A stretch of DNA of 57,392 nucleotides from Bog-756 sp052143895 (GTDB lineage: Bacteria > Actinomycetota > Acidimicrobiia > Acidimicrobiales > RAAP-2). This document shows, one piece after another, positions 7,099 to 14,250 of this stretch. A program made the position numbers and the translations under genes. Numbering within the stretch: the first letter of the stretch is position 1; every line of letters begins with the position of its first letter. The DNA lies in contig JBKQRT010000120.1 in the NCBI GenBank assembly GCA_052143895.1, forward strand, positions 1 to 57,392. Reading direction: 5' to 3'. The notes under the pieces were generated by a model. That model had not been told where the DNA came from and made no database searches. It saw only the letters and a program-made list of their open reading frames with translations.

Positions 7099-8521
7099 CG
7101 CGCGGCGGTCTCCGGACGGTCGAGCCCACCAGCGCGTCGAGGTCCTGGTCGACACCGAGCACGAACGCCTCGGCGTCGGGGCAGGTCGCCGGGTCGACCA
7201 GCACCCCGAGGGTGAGCGCACCGTCGTAGGAGAGAACGGCCACCCCGAGCGTCAGGTTGCCGGCCAGCGGCACGAAGGGATAGGCCTCCACCATCCGGGC
7301 CCCCATGAGGTACAGGGGTACCGGCGGGCCGGGGACGTTGGTCACCACCAGGTTGACCATCGGTTGGTGGTTGGCCAGGGCACCGGCGCAGGCCACGACG
7401 GGCTGGGGGAGCGGAGCCGGCACGTCGAGGACCGCTTCGGTGGCGAGCTCCTCGTGCTCGGAGCGCGCCCGGCCCGTCGAGGCGGCCACCGCCTTGAGCC
7501 GGTCCAGCGGAGCGCCGGCGCCGATCGGGACCCGTACGAGCCAGGCGGAGACGAGATTGCCGAGCTCGGGACGGTCTCCGGGGCTGAGGCCAACGGGCAC
7601 GAGCACGTGGACGTCGCGTGGCGCGCGTTCGCCGCGCCCGGCGAGGAGCCTCCCGACCCCCGCACCGACGGCGGTGAGGACCACGTCGTTGACCGTGACG
7701 CCGTGGACACGGGCGGCCTCGTGCAGCTCCTCGAGAGGACGGCGCTCCACCAGGGCACGCCGTCCGGGCCCGATGGTCCGGTTCAGCGACGTGGGTGGAC
7801 GGACGAGGCCGGTCCCGACCAGCGTGGCGACCGCCCGCCCCAGCGCCACCGTTCCGCCGGCAGTGCCCCAGGGATGGGCGACCGCCCGCCGCCCCCGGTC
7901 CGCCCATCGCCACGCCATCGCCCCGAGTCGTCCGAGGTCGCCGACCACCCCCGAGACCGGCCCGGGAGCGGCTCGTGGCTCCCATGGGGCGGAGGTCCGG
8001 ATGCCGCGTGCCGGGGCGGGCGGCCGCGGCTCGAGATCGAAGAGCGCGGTGGCGATCTCCACGCCGCCCAGGCCGTCGGTCACCGAGTGGTGGACGCGCT
8101 CGATGACCGCCAACCGGTCGCCGGGCAGCCCATCGACGACGGCGAGGTGCCAGAGGGGCCTTGAACGGTCGAGCGGGCGGGCGAACAGCTCGCCGCACAG
8201 GGTCCAGAGCCGCGGCAGGGAGCACGGGTTCCCCAGATCGATCGCTTCCACGTGCTGGGCGACGTCGAAGCCGGGATGGTCGATCCACAGGGGAGGCGCA
8301 CCGGGCAGCACGGCGCTCCGGATCCGGCACCGGAGCTTGGGCACCGCGTCGAGTCGTCCCCCGACATGGGCCCGGAGCTCGTCGAGGCGAAGCCGCCCGT
8401 GCCCGTCCCGGAGGGGCCCGGCCTCGAAGATCCCCACGCTCCCGAGGTGCATGGGGGTCCGGTCGCCCTCGATGTGCAGGAACGCCGACTCGAGCGGTGT
8501 GAGCGGCCGCGGGCCCGGCAC
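7079..8521 (-). CDS. Wax ester synthase / diacylglycerol acyltransferase (WS/DGAT) 1
   Basis: A 480-residue acyltransferase of the bacterial WS/DGAT family, which joins acyl-CoA to fatty alcohols or diacylglycerol to make storage wax esters and triacylglycerol. The catalytic HHxxxDG motif is HHSVTDG at residues 144-150. Other family signatures are PLTPLESAFLHIEGDRTPMH at the N-terminus and NLVVTNVPGPPVPLYLMGA near the C-terminus. Length is normal for the family. Its 3' end overlaps the convergent GH114-like gene by 20 nt. The GTG start is preceded only by a short octamer-repeat spacer after the second WS/DGAT gene, so the two are cotranscribed. Confidence 0.92.
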   Translation of the reverse strand: MPGPRPLTPLESAFLHIEGDRTPMHLGSVGIFEAGPLRDGHGRLRLDELRAHVGGRLDAVPKLRCRIRSAVLPGAPPLWIDHPGFDVAQHVEAIDLGNPCSLPRLWTLCGELFARPLDRSRPLWHLAVVDGLPGDRLAVIERVHHSVTDGLGGVEIATALFDLEPRPPAPARGIRTSAPWEPRAAPGPVSGVVGDLGRLGAMAWRWADRGRRAVAHPWGTAGGTVALGRAVATLVGTGLVRPPTSLNRTIGPGRRALVERRPLEELHEAARVHGVTVNDVVLTAVGAGVGRLLAGRGERAPRDVHVLVPVGLSPGDRPELGNLVSAWLVRVPIGAGAPLDRLKAVAASTGRARSEHEELATEAVLDVPAPLPQPVVACAGALANHQPMVNLVVTNVPGPPVPLYLMGARMVEAYPFVPLAGNLTLGVAVLSYDGALTLGVLVDPATCPDAEAFVLGVDQDLDALVGSTVRRPPRVTRRGA

Positions 8522-8544
8522 CGTTCCGCCGTTCCGCCGTTCCG
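8521..8544. repeat. Three tandem octamers filling the spacer between the two WS/DGAT genes
   Basis: CCGTTCCG is repeated exactly three times. On the coding (minus) strand it reads CGGAACGG and occupies the whole gap between the stop of the upstream gene (8546-8548) and the GTG of the downstream gene (8519-8521). Slippage would change the spacing of the weak ribosome binding site. Confidence 0.85.
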
Positions 8545-8545
8545 C

Positions 8546-9928
8546 TCAGCCTGCGGCCGCCGCGGCCACGTCCTCGAACCCGCGGCCGAGGCACTCGACC
8601 AGAACGTCCGGGTCGGGGACGGCCCCGGCGTCGATGTTGAGCCCGATGCTCGGCCGGCCCGCCAGGGTGAGCAGGGCGGCGTTGAAGGCGGCGCCGGAGG
8701 TCGGGGCGAACGCGTAGACACCCGTCACCTTGGCGCCGGCGAAGTAGGCGGTGGTCGGCGGTCCGGGGATGTCGGTGGCCATGAAGTCCACCCCCTTCAG
8801 CATCAACGCGAAGGTCCCGACGGTGGCCGGGGCGGGCAGGTGCCCGAGGGCGGCGGTCAGCGCGTCGCTCACCCCGAGCGCCGGCGAGTGCTTCCACCTG
8901 GCCAGCAGCCCGGGCACCGTGCGGAGGTAGGCCGAGGCGTCGGGGAGGTCGGCGGGAAGCACCAGCCGGACGGGGACGAAGCGGTTGGTGTCGAGCGGGT
9001 CGGAGGGCAGCCGGGTGCTGACCGGCATCACGACGCGGAGGTGGTCCGCCCGCGACCCGTGCTGGTGGTGGTAGTGGGACAGGCCCCGGAGGAGGCTGGC
9101 CACGAAGACGTCGTTCAGGGTCACCCCGGCACCGGCCGCCGCACGGGTGAGGCTGTCGGGCTCCGGATCGATCGTCTCGAAGCGCCGCACCAGGCTGCGT
9201 CCCACGAGGAGCGGGGACAACGGGCGGGGGGACGGGGCGACCAGTGCACCGGCGTCATTGAGGGTCTCCCAGCCTCTCCGCACCGAGCCGACGGGGTCCC
9301 CAGCGATGTGCCGGGCGGCATGCCCGGCGCGCTCGGGTGCCCCGATGAGGGAACCGGCGGCGGCGCGGGCTGTCTCCCACGGGGAGCGCCGACCGGCGTC
9401 CCGGGGAGCGGCGTCGGGCTCCGGACCACTCAGCAGCGGGGTTCCCTCGCGGTCGCGGTCGAGGAGATGGGCGGCCACCTGCAGTCCGCCGACGCCGTCG
9501 ATGACCGCGTGGTGCACCCGGATGACCAGCGCCGCCTGCCCGGCCGCCATCCCGCCGACGGCACTGGCCTCCCACAACGGGCGGACCCCGTCGAACGCAG
9601 AGATAGCACTGCTCTGAGCGAGGTCGAGCACGTCCCGGAGGGTGCCGGGCAGCGCTACCCGCATGTGACGCAGGTGATCGGTCACCTCGAAGCGATCGTC
9701 CTCCCTCCACCGGGGGAGGTCCCAGGGCACCGACGGCGCCACCACGGTCGATCGGAAGTGGTGCTCGCGGCGGCACAGGACCCCGAAACGCCGGACCACC
9801 TCCTCGAACGGGGGCTCCCGGTCGAACACGACGACGGCGGTGATGGGGGACCGCAGCAGCGGGTCGCGATCGAGCGTCCACAGGATCGAATCGGACGCGT
9901 CCATCCGACCCTGGTCCACGACGGTCAC
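8546..9928 (-). CDS. Wax ester synthase / diacylglycerol acyltransferase (WS/DGAT) 2
   Basis: A 460-residue WS/DGAT paralogue. The catalytic motif is HHAVIDG at residues 139-145; GATLND-type text appears as AGVTLNDVFVASLLRGL, and the C-terminal signature reads MATDIPGPPTTAYFAGAKV. It differs clearly from the neighbouring copy, so this is an old duplication or two separate acquisitions and not a recent tandem copy. GTG at 9928 follows GGGGAG; an ATG at codon 9 is possible. It is read first in the pair. The presence of a phasin-like gene 60 nt upstream supports a storage-lipid role. Confidence 0.92.
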   Translation of the reverse strand: MTVVDQGRMDASDSILWTLDRDPLLRSPITAVVVFDREPPFEEVVRRFGVLCRREHHFRSTVVAPSVPWDLPRWREDDRFEVTDHLRHMRVALPGTLRDVLDLAQSSAISAFDGVRPLWEASAVGGMAAGQAALVIRVHHAVIDGVGGLQVAAHLLDRDREGTPLLSGPEPDAAPRDAGRRSPWETARAAAGSLIGAPERAGHAARHIAGDPVGSVRRGWETLNDAGALVAPSPRPLSPLLVGRSLVRRFETIDPEPDSLTRAAAGAGVTLNDVFVASLLRGLSHYHHQHGSRADHLRVVMPVSTRLPSDPLDTNRFVPVRLVLPADLPDASAYLRTVPGLLARWKHSPALGVSDALTAALGHLPAPATVGTFALMLKGVDFMATDIPGPPTTAYFAGAKVTGVYAFAPTSGAAFNAALLTLAGRPSIGLNIDAGAVPDPDVLVECLGRGFEDVAAAAAG

Positions 9929-9988
9929 GCTCTGCTCCCCACGAACCGCCGACGACCCACGACGACTCCCCTCACCGCATCGGCGTGG

Positions 9989-10462
9989 TCAGCGGGTCGC
10001 GGCGCGGCTGGCGGCGGTCTTCTTGGCGGCCGCCTTCTTGGCCGGGGCTCGCTTGGCGGTGGCCTTCTTCGCCGTTGTCCTCTTGGCGGTGGTCTTCGTG
10101 GCGGTGGTCTTCGTGGCGGTGGTCTTCGTGGCCGGGGCCCGCTTGGCCGCACGCTTCCTCCGGCCCGCCAGCTTCCGCGGCCGGGCGGCCACCTCGCGGC
10201 CGGCCTCCGCTGCCCGCTGGGCCTGCTCGTTGAGAGCCTTGACCACGTCGGACACCATCGCCCGCTGTCCCTTGATCACCCGCTCGGCGAAGTCGAAGAC
10301 CTGATCCACCAGTCGCTCGACGTCCTGGGTGATGGGCGCCGCGAACCGGTCCGTCTCCTTGGTGATCCCGTTCGCCAACTGCCGGCTCGCCTCGACGATC
10401 TCGTCCTGCGCTCGCTCGACCAGGCGGTCGATCTGCTTCCGTGCGTCCCTTGCTTCGGCCAT
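9989..10462 (-). CDS. Phasin-like protein with histone H1-like Lys/Ala/Thr tail
   Basis: A 157-residue protein in two parts. Residues 1-90 are predicted long amphipathic helices rich in Glu/Asp/Arg/Gln (ARKQIDRLVERAQDEIVEA and VIKGQRAMVSDVVKALNEQ), as in phasins that coat lipid or PHA granules. Residues 95-157 are a lysine-alanine-threonine tail with repeated ATKTT units, like the C-terminal tails of histone H1 and AlgP, which bind DNA. ATG at 10462 follows GGAAGGAAG. It lies upstream of two WS/DGAT genes on the same strand. A granule-to-nucleoid linker is a reasonable inference, comparable with the MLDS protein of Rhodococcus lipid droplets. Confidence 0.75.
   Translation of the reverse strand: MAEARDARKQIDRLVERAQDEIVEASRQLANGITKETDRFAAPITQDVERLVDQVFDFAERVIKGQRAMVSDVVKALNEQAQRAAEAGREVAARPRKLAGRRKRAAKRAPATKTTATKTTATKTTAKRTTAKKATAKRAPAKKAAAKKTAASRAATR
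10084..10128. repeat. Three tandem 15-bp units in the lysine-rich tail
   Basis: TGGCGGTGGTCTTCG occurs three times end to end (10084, 10099, 10114). On the coding strand it encodes repeated KTTAT. Unit loss or gain would keep the frame and change tail length. Confidence 0.85.
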
Positions 10463-10598
10463 GTCGCTTCCTTCCGCTCCCGTGTCGCTCGACGGTCTCC
10501 CCCCTACTCTTCCCCATCGCCGCTCGCTTGACGAGGGTCGAAGGTCACAATTCGCACGACGAGCGTTCCCACGGGGACCGCCCTGGCGCCGGTGACCG

Positions 10599-11537
10599 CT
10601 ACTCGGGCTCGTCGTCCGGTGGTGCGGTGGTGAGGAGCTCACGCCACTTGTCCTCGGGCACGTGGGCCGGCTTGGTGGACGTGAGGAAGTCCTCGAGGAC
10701 CTTGAGGAACCGGTCGGCGTCCTGCCACGGCAGGAAGTGTCCGGCGCCCTCGAAGATCTCCAGCCGGGCACCCGGGATCGCCTCGGCGGCCTGGTAGGCG
10801 TGGGAGACCGGGATGATGTGGTCACGGTCGCCCCAGACGATGAGGGTCGGCACCGCCGCAGCCAGATAGAGCCGGTCGTGGGCGCTCACCCGCTGGCCGG
10901 CGACGTCGATCACCGAACGGACCGTCTGGACGAAGGCCATCTGGCCGTGGCGGTCGGTCAGGGTGGTGTAGCTGCGCCAGACCTCGGTCAAGGTGTCGCT
11001 CGGCTTCCAGCCGACCTTCCGGGCCAAGGTGCCCGGGAACTCGGCCGCCTCCCGGAGCCTCGGGTGGAGCAGCAGCTGGAGCACGTACTCCGCCCCGGGC
11101 AGCGTCACGGCCTTGAGCATGGGGCTGACCTCCTTGCCCAGGCCGCCGGACGCCACCAGCACCAGCCGCTCCGCCCATTCGGGGAACTGGTAGGCGAACT
11201 GCATGGCCACGCCGCCGCCCAACGAGTGGCCGATCAGGGTGACCCGCTCTCGACCCAGCACGGCCAAGAGGTCGCGGATGCCGCTGGCGTAGGCGCCGAG
11301 CGAGTAGTCGCCCCGGGGCTTGGCCGACTGGCCGTGGCCGAGCAGGTCCGGGGCGATGACCGTGTAGTGCTCGGCCAGCCGGGGCATGACCGACTTCCAC
11401 GTGGTCGAACTGCCGGCGATCCCGTGGATGAGCACGATCGCCGGACCCTCGCCGGCCATCCGGTAGCTCACGTCGTGGCCGTGGATCGGGACCGTGCGTG
11501 GCCGAAACGGGCTGGGCATCTCGGCCTCGGTGGTCAC
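10599..11537 (-). CDS. Alpha/beta hydrolase
   Basis: A 312-residue alpha/beta hydrolase of the epoxide hydrolase/haloalkane dehalogenase/lipase-like superfamily. The oxyanion region is LIHGIAGSSTTW, the nucleophile elbow is GHSLGG, the acid lies in WGDRDHIIPV, and the histidine in GAGHFLPW. The substrate cannot be read from sequence. The GTG at 11537 is chosen because GACACT ends seven bases upstream and there is no ribosome binding site; ATG at 11519 is the alternative. Its 3' end is 136 nt from the phasin-like gene on the same strand, so a link to lipid turnover is possible but unproven. Confidence 0.85.
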   Translation of the reverse strand: MTTEAEMPSPFRPRTVPIHGHDVSYRMAGEGPAIVLIHGIAGSSTTWKSVMPRLAEHYTVIAPDLLGHGQSAKPRGDYSLGAYASGIRDLLAVLGRERVTLIGHSLGGGVAMQFAYQFPEWAERLVLVASGGLGKEVSPMLKAVTLPGAEYVLQLLLHPRLREAAEFPGTLARKVGWKPSDTLTEVWRSYTTLTDRHGQMAFVQTVRSVIDVAGQRVSAHDRLYLAAAVPTLIVWGDRDHIIPVSHAYQAAEAIPGARLEIFEGAGHFLPWQDADRFLKVLEDFLTSTKPAHVPEDKWRELLTTAPPDDEPE

Positions 11538-11544
11538 GGGTACC

Positions 11545-11550
11545 AGTGTC
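11545..11550 (-). promoter_or_regulatory. Putative -10 element (GACACT) of leaderless hydrolase transcript
   Basis: On the minus strand GACACT is followed by seven bases and the GTG at 11537. No Shine-Dalgarno sequence is present between them. Confidence 0.4.
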
Positions 11551-11724
11551 CCGCCCGCCCGGCTCGGTCCACAGAGGCGAAAGTCCCATCGCCGGGCCGC
11601 CGTCAGACGACCAGCGGCTCCGACTCGGGCCGTCGGGCCCCGGGTCCTGCCGTAATCCGTCGCCTGCATCGTCCGGCAGGCGTACGGATCCTGACCCCAG
11701 GGAGGGAGCCCCCCGAGTGCCGGT

Positions 11725-13179
11725 TCAGGGCACGAGGTGCTCGACGAGCTCGGCGAACCGCAGTAGTTCCTGGTCGGTGACGAAACGGTCGAGGATGTGG
11801 CGGTGGGCCCGCGTCCCGAGCCGGGCGATGTCGGCGGGATGCTCGAGCAACGTGCCCAGGACATCGCCGAACGCGTCCAGGTCCGTGGGGTCGTCGAGGA
11901 GCAGTCCCGTCCCCGGCGCGACCTGGGCGGCGATCCCCCCGACCCGGGATGCCACCACCGCCGTGGACTTCCACATGGCCTCGGAGACGGTCAGGCCGAA
12001 GCCCTCGACCAGGCTCTTCTGGACGACCACGCTGGCGTGGCGTTGGAGCGCGTTGACCATGGCCGCGTTCTCGTCCACGTCGTCCATGGGGAGCGTGACC
12101 AGGCTGATCCATCGCCGTGCCCCGACCGGCAGTGCCCGCCAGCGGGCGGCGCACTCGGCGTAGACCTCTGCCCCTTCCGGATCGTCGGCGACCCCGGTCA
12201 CCGCCGGGCCGACGAGTGCCAGGTGGGCGGGGGTCCTGCCCACCACCCGCGAGGCGAAGCCCTCCATGACGCCCGACATGTCCTTCAGCCGGTCCCACCG
12301 GGACACCTGGACCACCAGGGGGTCCCCGGGTGCCACCGGCGTCGGGCCGTCGGAGAGGATGGACGCCTCGTGCTCGACCCGACCTGGACGACCGTCGTGC
12401 CGGGTGAAGGCGACCGGCGGCCCGCTCCCGGCCGGCGGCATCAGCCCGATCGAACGGAGGACACGGGCGGCGTCGACGGCTGAAAGGTACTGGTTCTTGG
12501 GTGACAGGGGGTCGATGGAGGGGGGGATCACCCAGGTCCGGGAACGGTCCATCCACGGGGGGACGTAGGAAGGCAGCGTGAAGACGTACGCCGTGCACGC
12601 GGCGAGATGGGGCCGGAGGAAGGCCCATGCCTCGGCGGTCCACCGGTTGTCGTCCTCCCGACCGACATGGCACCGCCAGAGCACGCGGGCGCCGACGGCA
12701 CCGAGCGCCGCGGCCATGCCCGCGGTCTGGGGATCGTGGAGGATGACCAAATCGCCGGGTCGGATCCGTCCGAGCATGCTGTGGGCGTTGGCGGACGTCA
12801 CGGCGGCATAGTGAGCGGACTCGACGGCGCCCAGCTCGTCGGCGTCGCCGGACACCCCGTGGAGCCGGTTGTGGATCCGCTTGGTGATCGAGAAGAACTC
12901 GGCGTCACCCCCCATGACCAGCCAGTGGACGTCGATGCCGGCGTCGAGCGTGTAGCCGACCAGCACCTGGAGCATCTCCGCCACGCCGCCCCCGGCTGCT
13001 GCGGAATTGACGTTCCAGATCGCCCGTCCCCCCAGCCGCCGGCGCGTGCGATCGGCCGCCCGACGGAGGGTCCGGAAGCGGTCCGGGCCCACGATCGGCT
13101 CGAGCCGATCCAGCGGACGGACGGGTACCTCGACCTCTCGGACCGAGAGCCGCTCGGAGTCGTGGGAGCCGACGGTCAA
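11725..13179 (-). CDS. treT: Trehalose glycosyltransferring synthase (TreT), GT4 family
   Basis: A GT-B fold glycosyltransferase of about 484 residues. It matches the TreT group: WNVNSAAAGGGVAEMLQVLV near the N-terminus, WLVMGGDAEFFSITKRIHN, then WRCHVGREDDN and AWAFLRPHL; the C-terminal half has VQVSRWDRLKDM, and the nucleotide-sugar site KSLVEGFGLTVSEAMW with GIAAQVAPGTG. TreT makes trehalose from a nucleotide-glucose and glucose, a compatible solute and carbon reserve. The start is uncertain: TTG at 13179 gives a product of typical length, while GTG at 13206 adds nine residues. It stands alone on the minus strand. Confidence 0.85.
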   Translation of the reverse strand: MTVGSHDSERLSVREVEVPVRPLDRLEPIVGPDRFRTLRRAADRTRRRLGGRAIWNVNSAAAGGGVAEMLQVLVGYTLDAGIDVHWLVMGGDAEFFSITKRIHNRLHGVSGDADELGAVESAHYAAVTSANAHSMLGRIRPGDLVILHDPQTAGMAAALGAVGARVLWRCHVGREDDNRWTAEAWAFLRPHLAACTAYVFTLPSYVPPWMDRSRTWVIPPSIDPLSPKNQYLSAVDAARVLRSIGLMPPAGSGPPVAFTRHDGRPGRVEHEASILSDGPTPVAPGDPLVVQVSRWDRLKDMSGVMEGFASRVVGRTPAHLALVGPAVTGVADDPEGAEVYAECAARWRALPVGARRWISLVTLPMDDVDENAAMVNALQRHASVVVQKSLVEGFGLTVSEAMWKSTAVVASRVGGIAAQVAPGTGLLLDDPTDLDAFGDVLGTLLEHPADIARLGTRAHRHILDRFVTDQELLRFAELVEHLVP

Positions 13180-13273
13180 GGCCCAGATCCTGGCACGGCG
13201 GCACACACGTCCCGGGTTGTCACTGTGCCCTGTCGGGATCGGGGCCGAGCCGCCTGGACCGCCAGGAACCGGG

Positions 13274-14104
13274 TCAGGTGGCGCCTGGTAGGTGTAGGTA
13301 CTGCCCGAGCACGTTCTCCAGCAGCGAGAACGGAACCGGGACGACCTTCGAGCTGTTCGGGACCGAGATCGTCACCGGGGCGCCGTACTTGCGGAGGTCC
13401 ACGGAGCCCGACACGCCGTAGGTGGCGGCCGAGCCCGTCCCCTGAGCGGACACGGTCGCCTGGACCAGATCGCCCGACGAGTTCGCCCACAGTCCGGCCG
13501 TGACGGTCGCACCCTCTGTGGCGTCGCCGACTGACGCCACGATCTGGCTGCCGGTGGCGCGTACGCCGGACACCCGGTGGGTGCCCAGCGACGTCACGAT
13601 GGCGCCGTGACCGGCGGCGAAGGCCACCACGGCGTCGACGTCCCCGAGGGCGGACGAGATGTCCGACGAGATGCCGGGGATGGCCGCGGTCGCCCGGCCG
13701 GGAAGCGCCACCGAGATCCACGGCTTCCCCACGAGCGAGGCGAGGCTCGGGACGTCCAGGTACACCGTGCCGTTGGTCAGGACCGCCCTGACCGTTTCGG
13801 GAGTGCTCACGCCGCCGGGGAGCAGCGCCGCAAGGGCCCCCGGGAGCGTGGCCGTGAGGGACGCCGAACCGTCCGGAAGGTCGGCCCGGCCGCTTCCGGC
13901 GACCGTCACCGGCCCGGTGCCGAGACCGTCCACGGTCACCTGGAACTGGAAGCCCACCGTGGTCACCGGCGATGCCGCCGGTCGCACGTCGGCCCCGGAC
14001 GGATGACCGGCCGAGGAGCCCGCCGCTCCGGCAGAGTTGCCGACCACCCCCAGGCCGAGGACCGCCACCAGCGCCCCGCACACCGCCCACGTCTTCGACG
14101 TCAT
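13274..14104 (-). CDS. Secreted LppX/LprAFG-like protein
   Basis: A 276-residue exported protein. Residues 1-27 form a signal peptide (hydrophobic AVCGALVAVLGLGVVG, then AGAAG); no lipobox cysteine follows, so it is probably secreted and not lipid-anchored. The mature region resembles the LppX_LprAFG beta-sheet fold: FQFQVTVDGLGTGPVTVAGSG, VRAVLTNGTVYLDVPSLASL and KPWISVALPG. Relatives carry lipids or lipoglycans in mycobacteria. The assignment is by general resemblance only. ATG at 14104 follows GGGGGA with five bases between. The neighbouring genes give no clue to its ligand. Confidence 0.5.
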   Translation of the reverse strand: MTSKTWAVCGALVAVLGLGVVGNSAGAAGSSAGHPSGADVRPAASPVTTVGFQFQVTVDGLGTGPVTVAGSGRADLPDGSASLTATLPGALAALLPGGVSTPETVRAVLTNGTVYLDVPSLASLVGKPWISVALPGRATAAIPGISSDISSALGDVDAVVAFAAGHGAIVTSLGTHRVSGVRATGSQIVASVGDATEGATVTAGLWANSSGDLVQATVSAQGTGSAATYGVSGSVDLRKYGAPVTISVPNSSKVVPVPFSLLENVLGQYLHLPGAT

Positions 14105-14236
14105 CGAGTCCCCCGCATCGCCGGCCCGCCTCGGGCACAGGCGTGCCCGCAGGCAGCCTAGCGACGGCGGTGCCTGCGGGCCGGTCACCACCGGCCGATG
14201 GGACGTTTGCCCCTGTCTGCCTCCGCCGGACCGGGT

Positions 14237-14242
14237 GATACT
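14237..14242 (+). promoter_or_regulatory. Putative -10 element (GATACT) of the DUF47-PPDK pair
   Basis: GATACT ends eight bases before the ATG at 14251. GGGG lies between them but too close to be a good ribosome binding site. This predicts a leaderless two-gene transcript. Confidence 0.45.
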
Positions 14243-14250
14243 GACGGGGT

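Noticed and set aside
7079..9928. Considered a recent tandem duplication of the WS/DGAT gene
   Set aside because: Apart from the catalytic motif and the C-terminal signature, the two proteins are clearly diverged, so a recent copy event is not supported.
11538..11724. Checked for a tRNA or small RNA in the gap before treT
   Set aside because: No cloverleaf or conserved T-loop text; the sequence looks like ordinary spacer.
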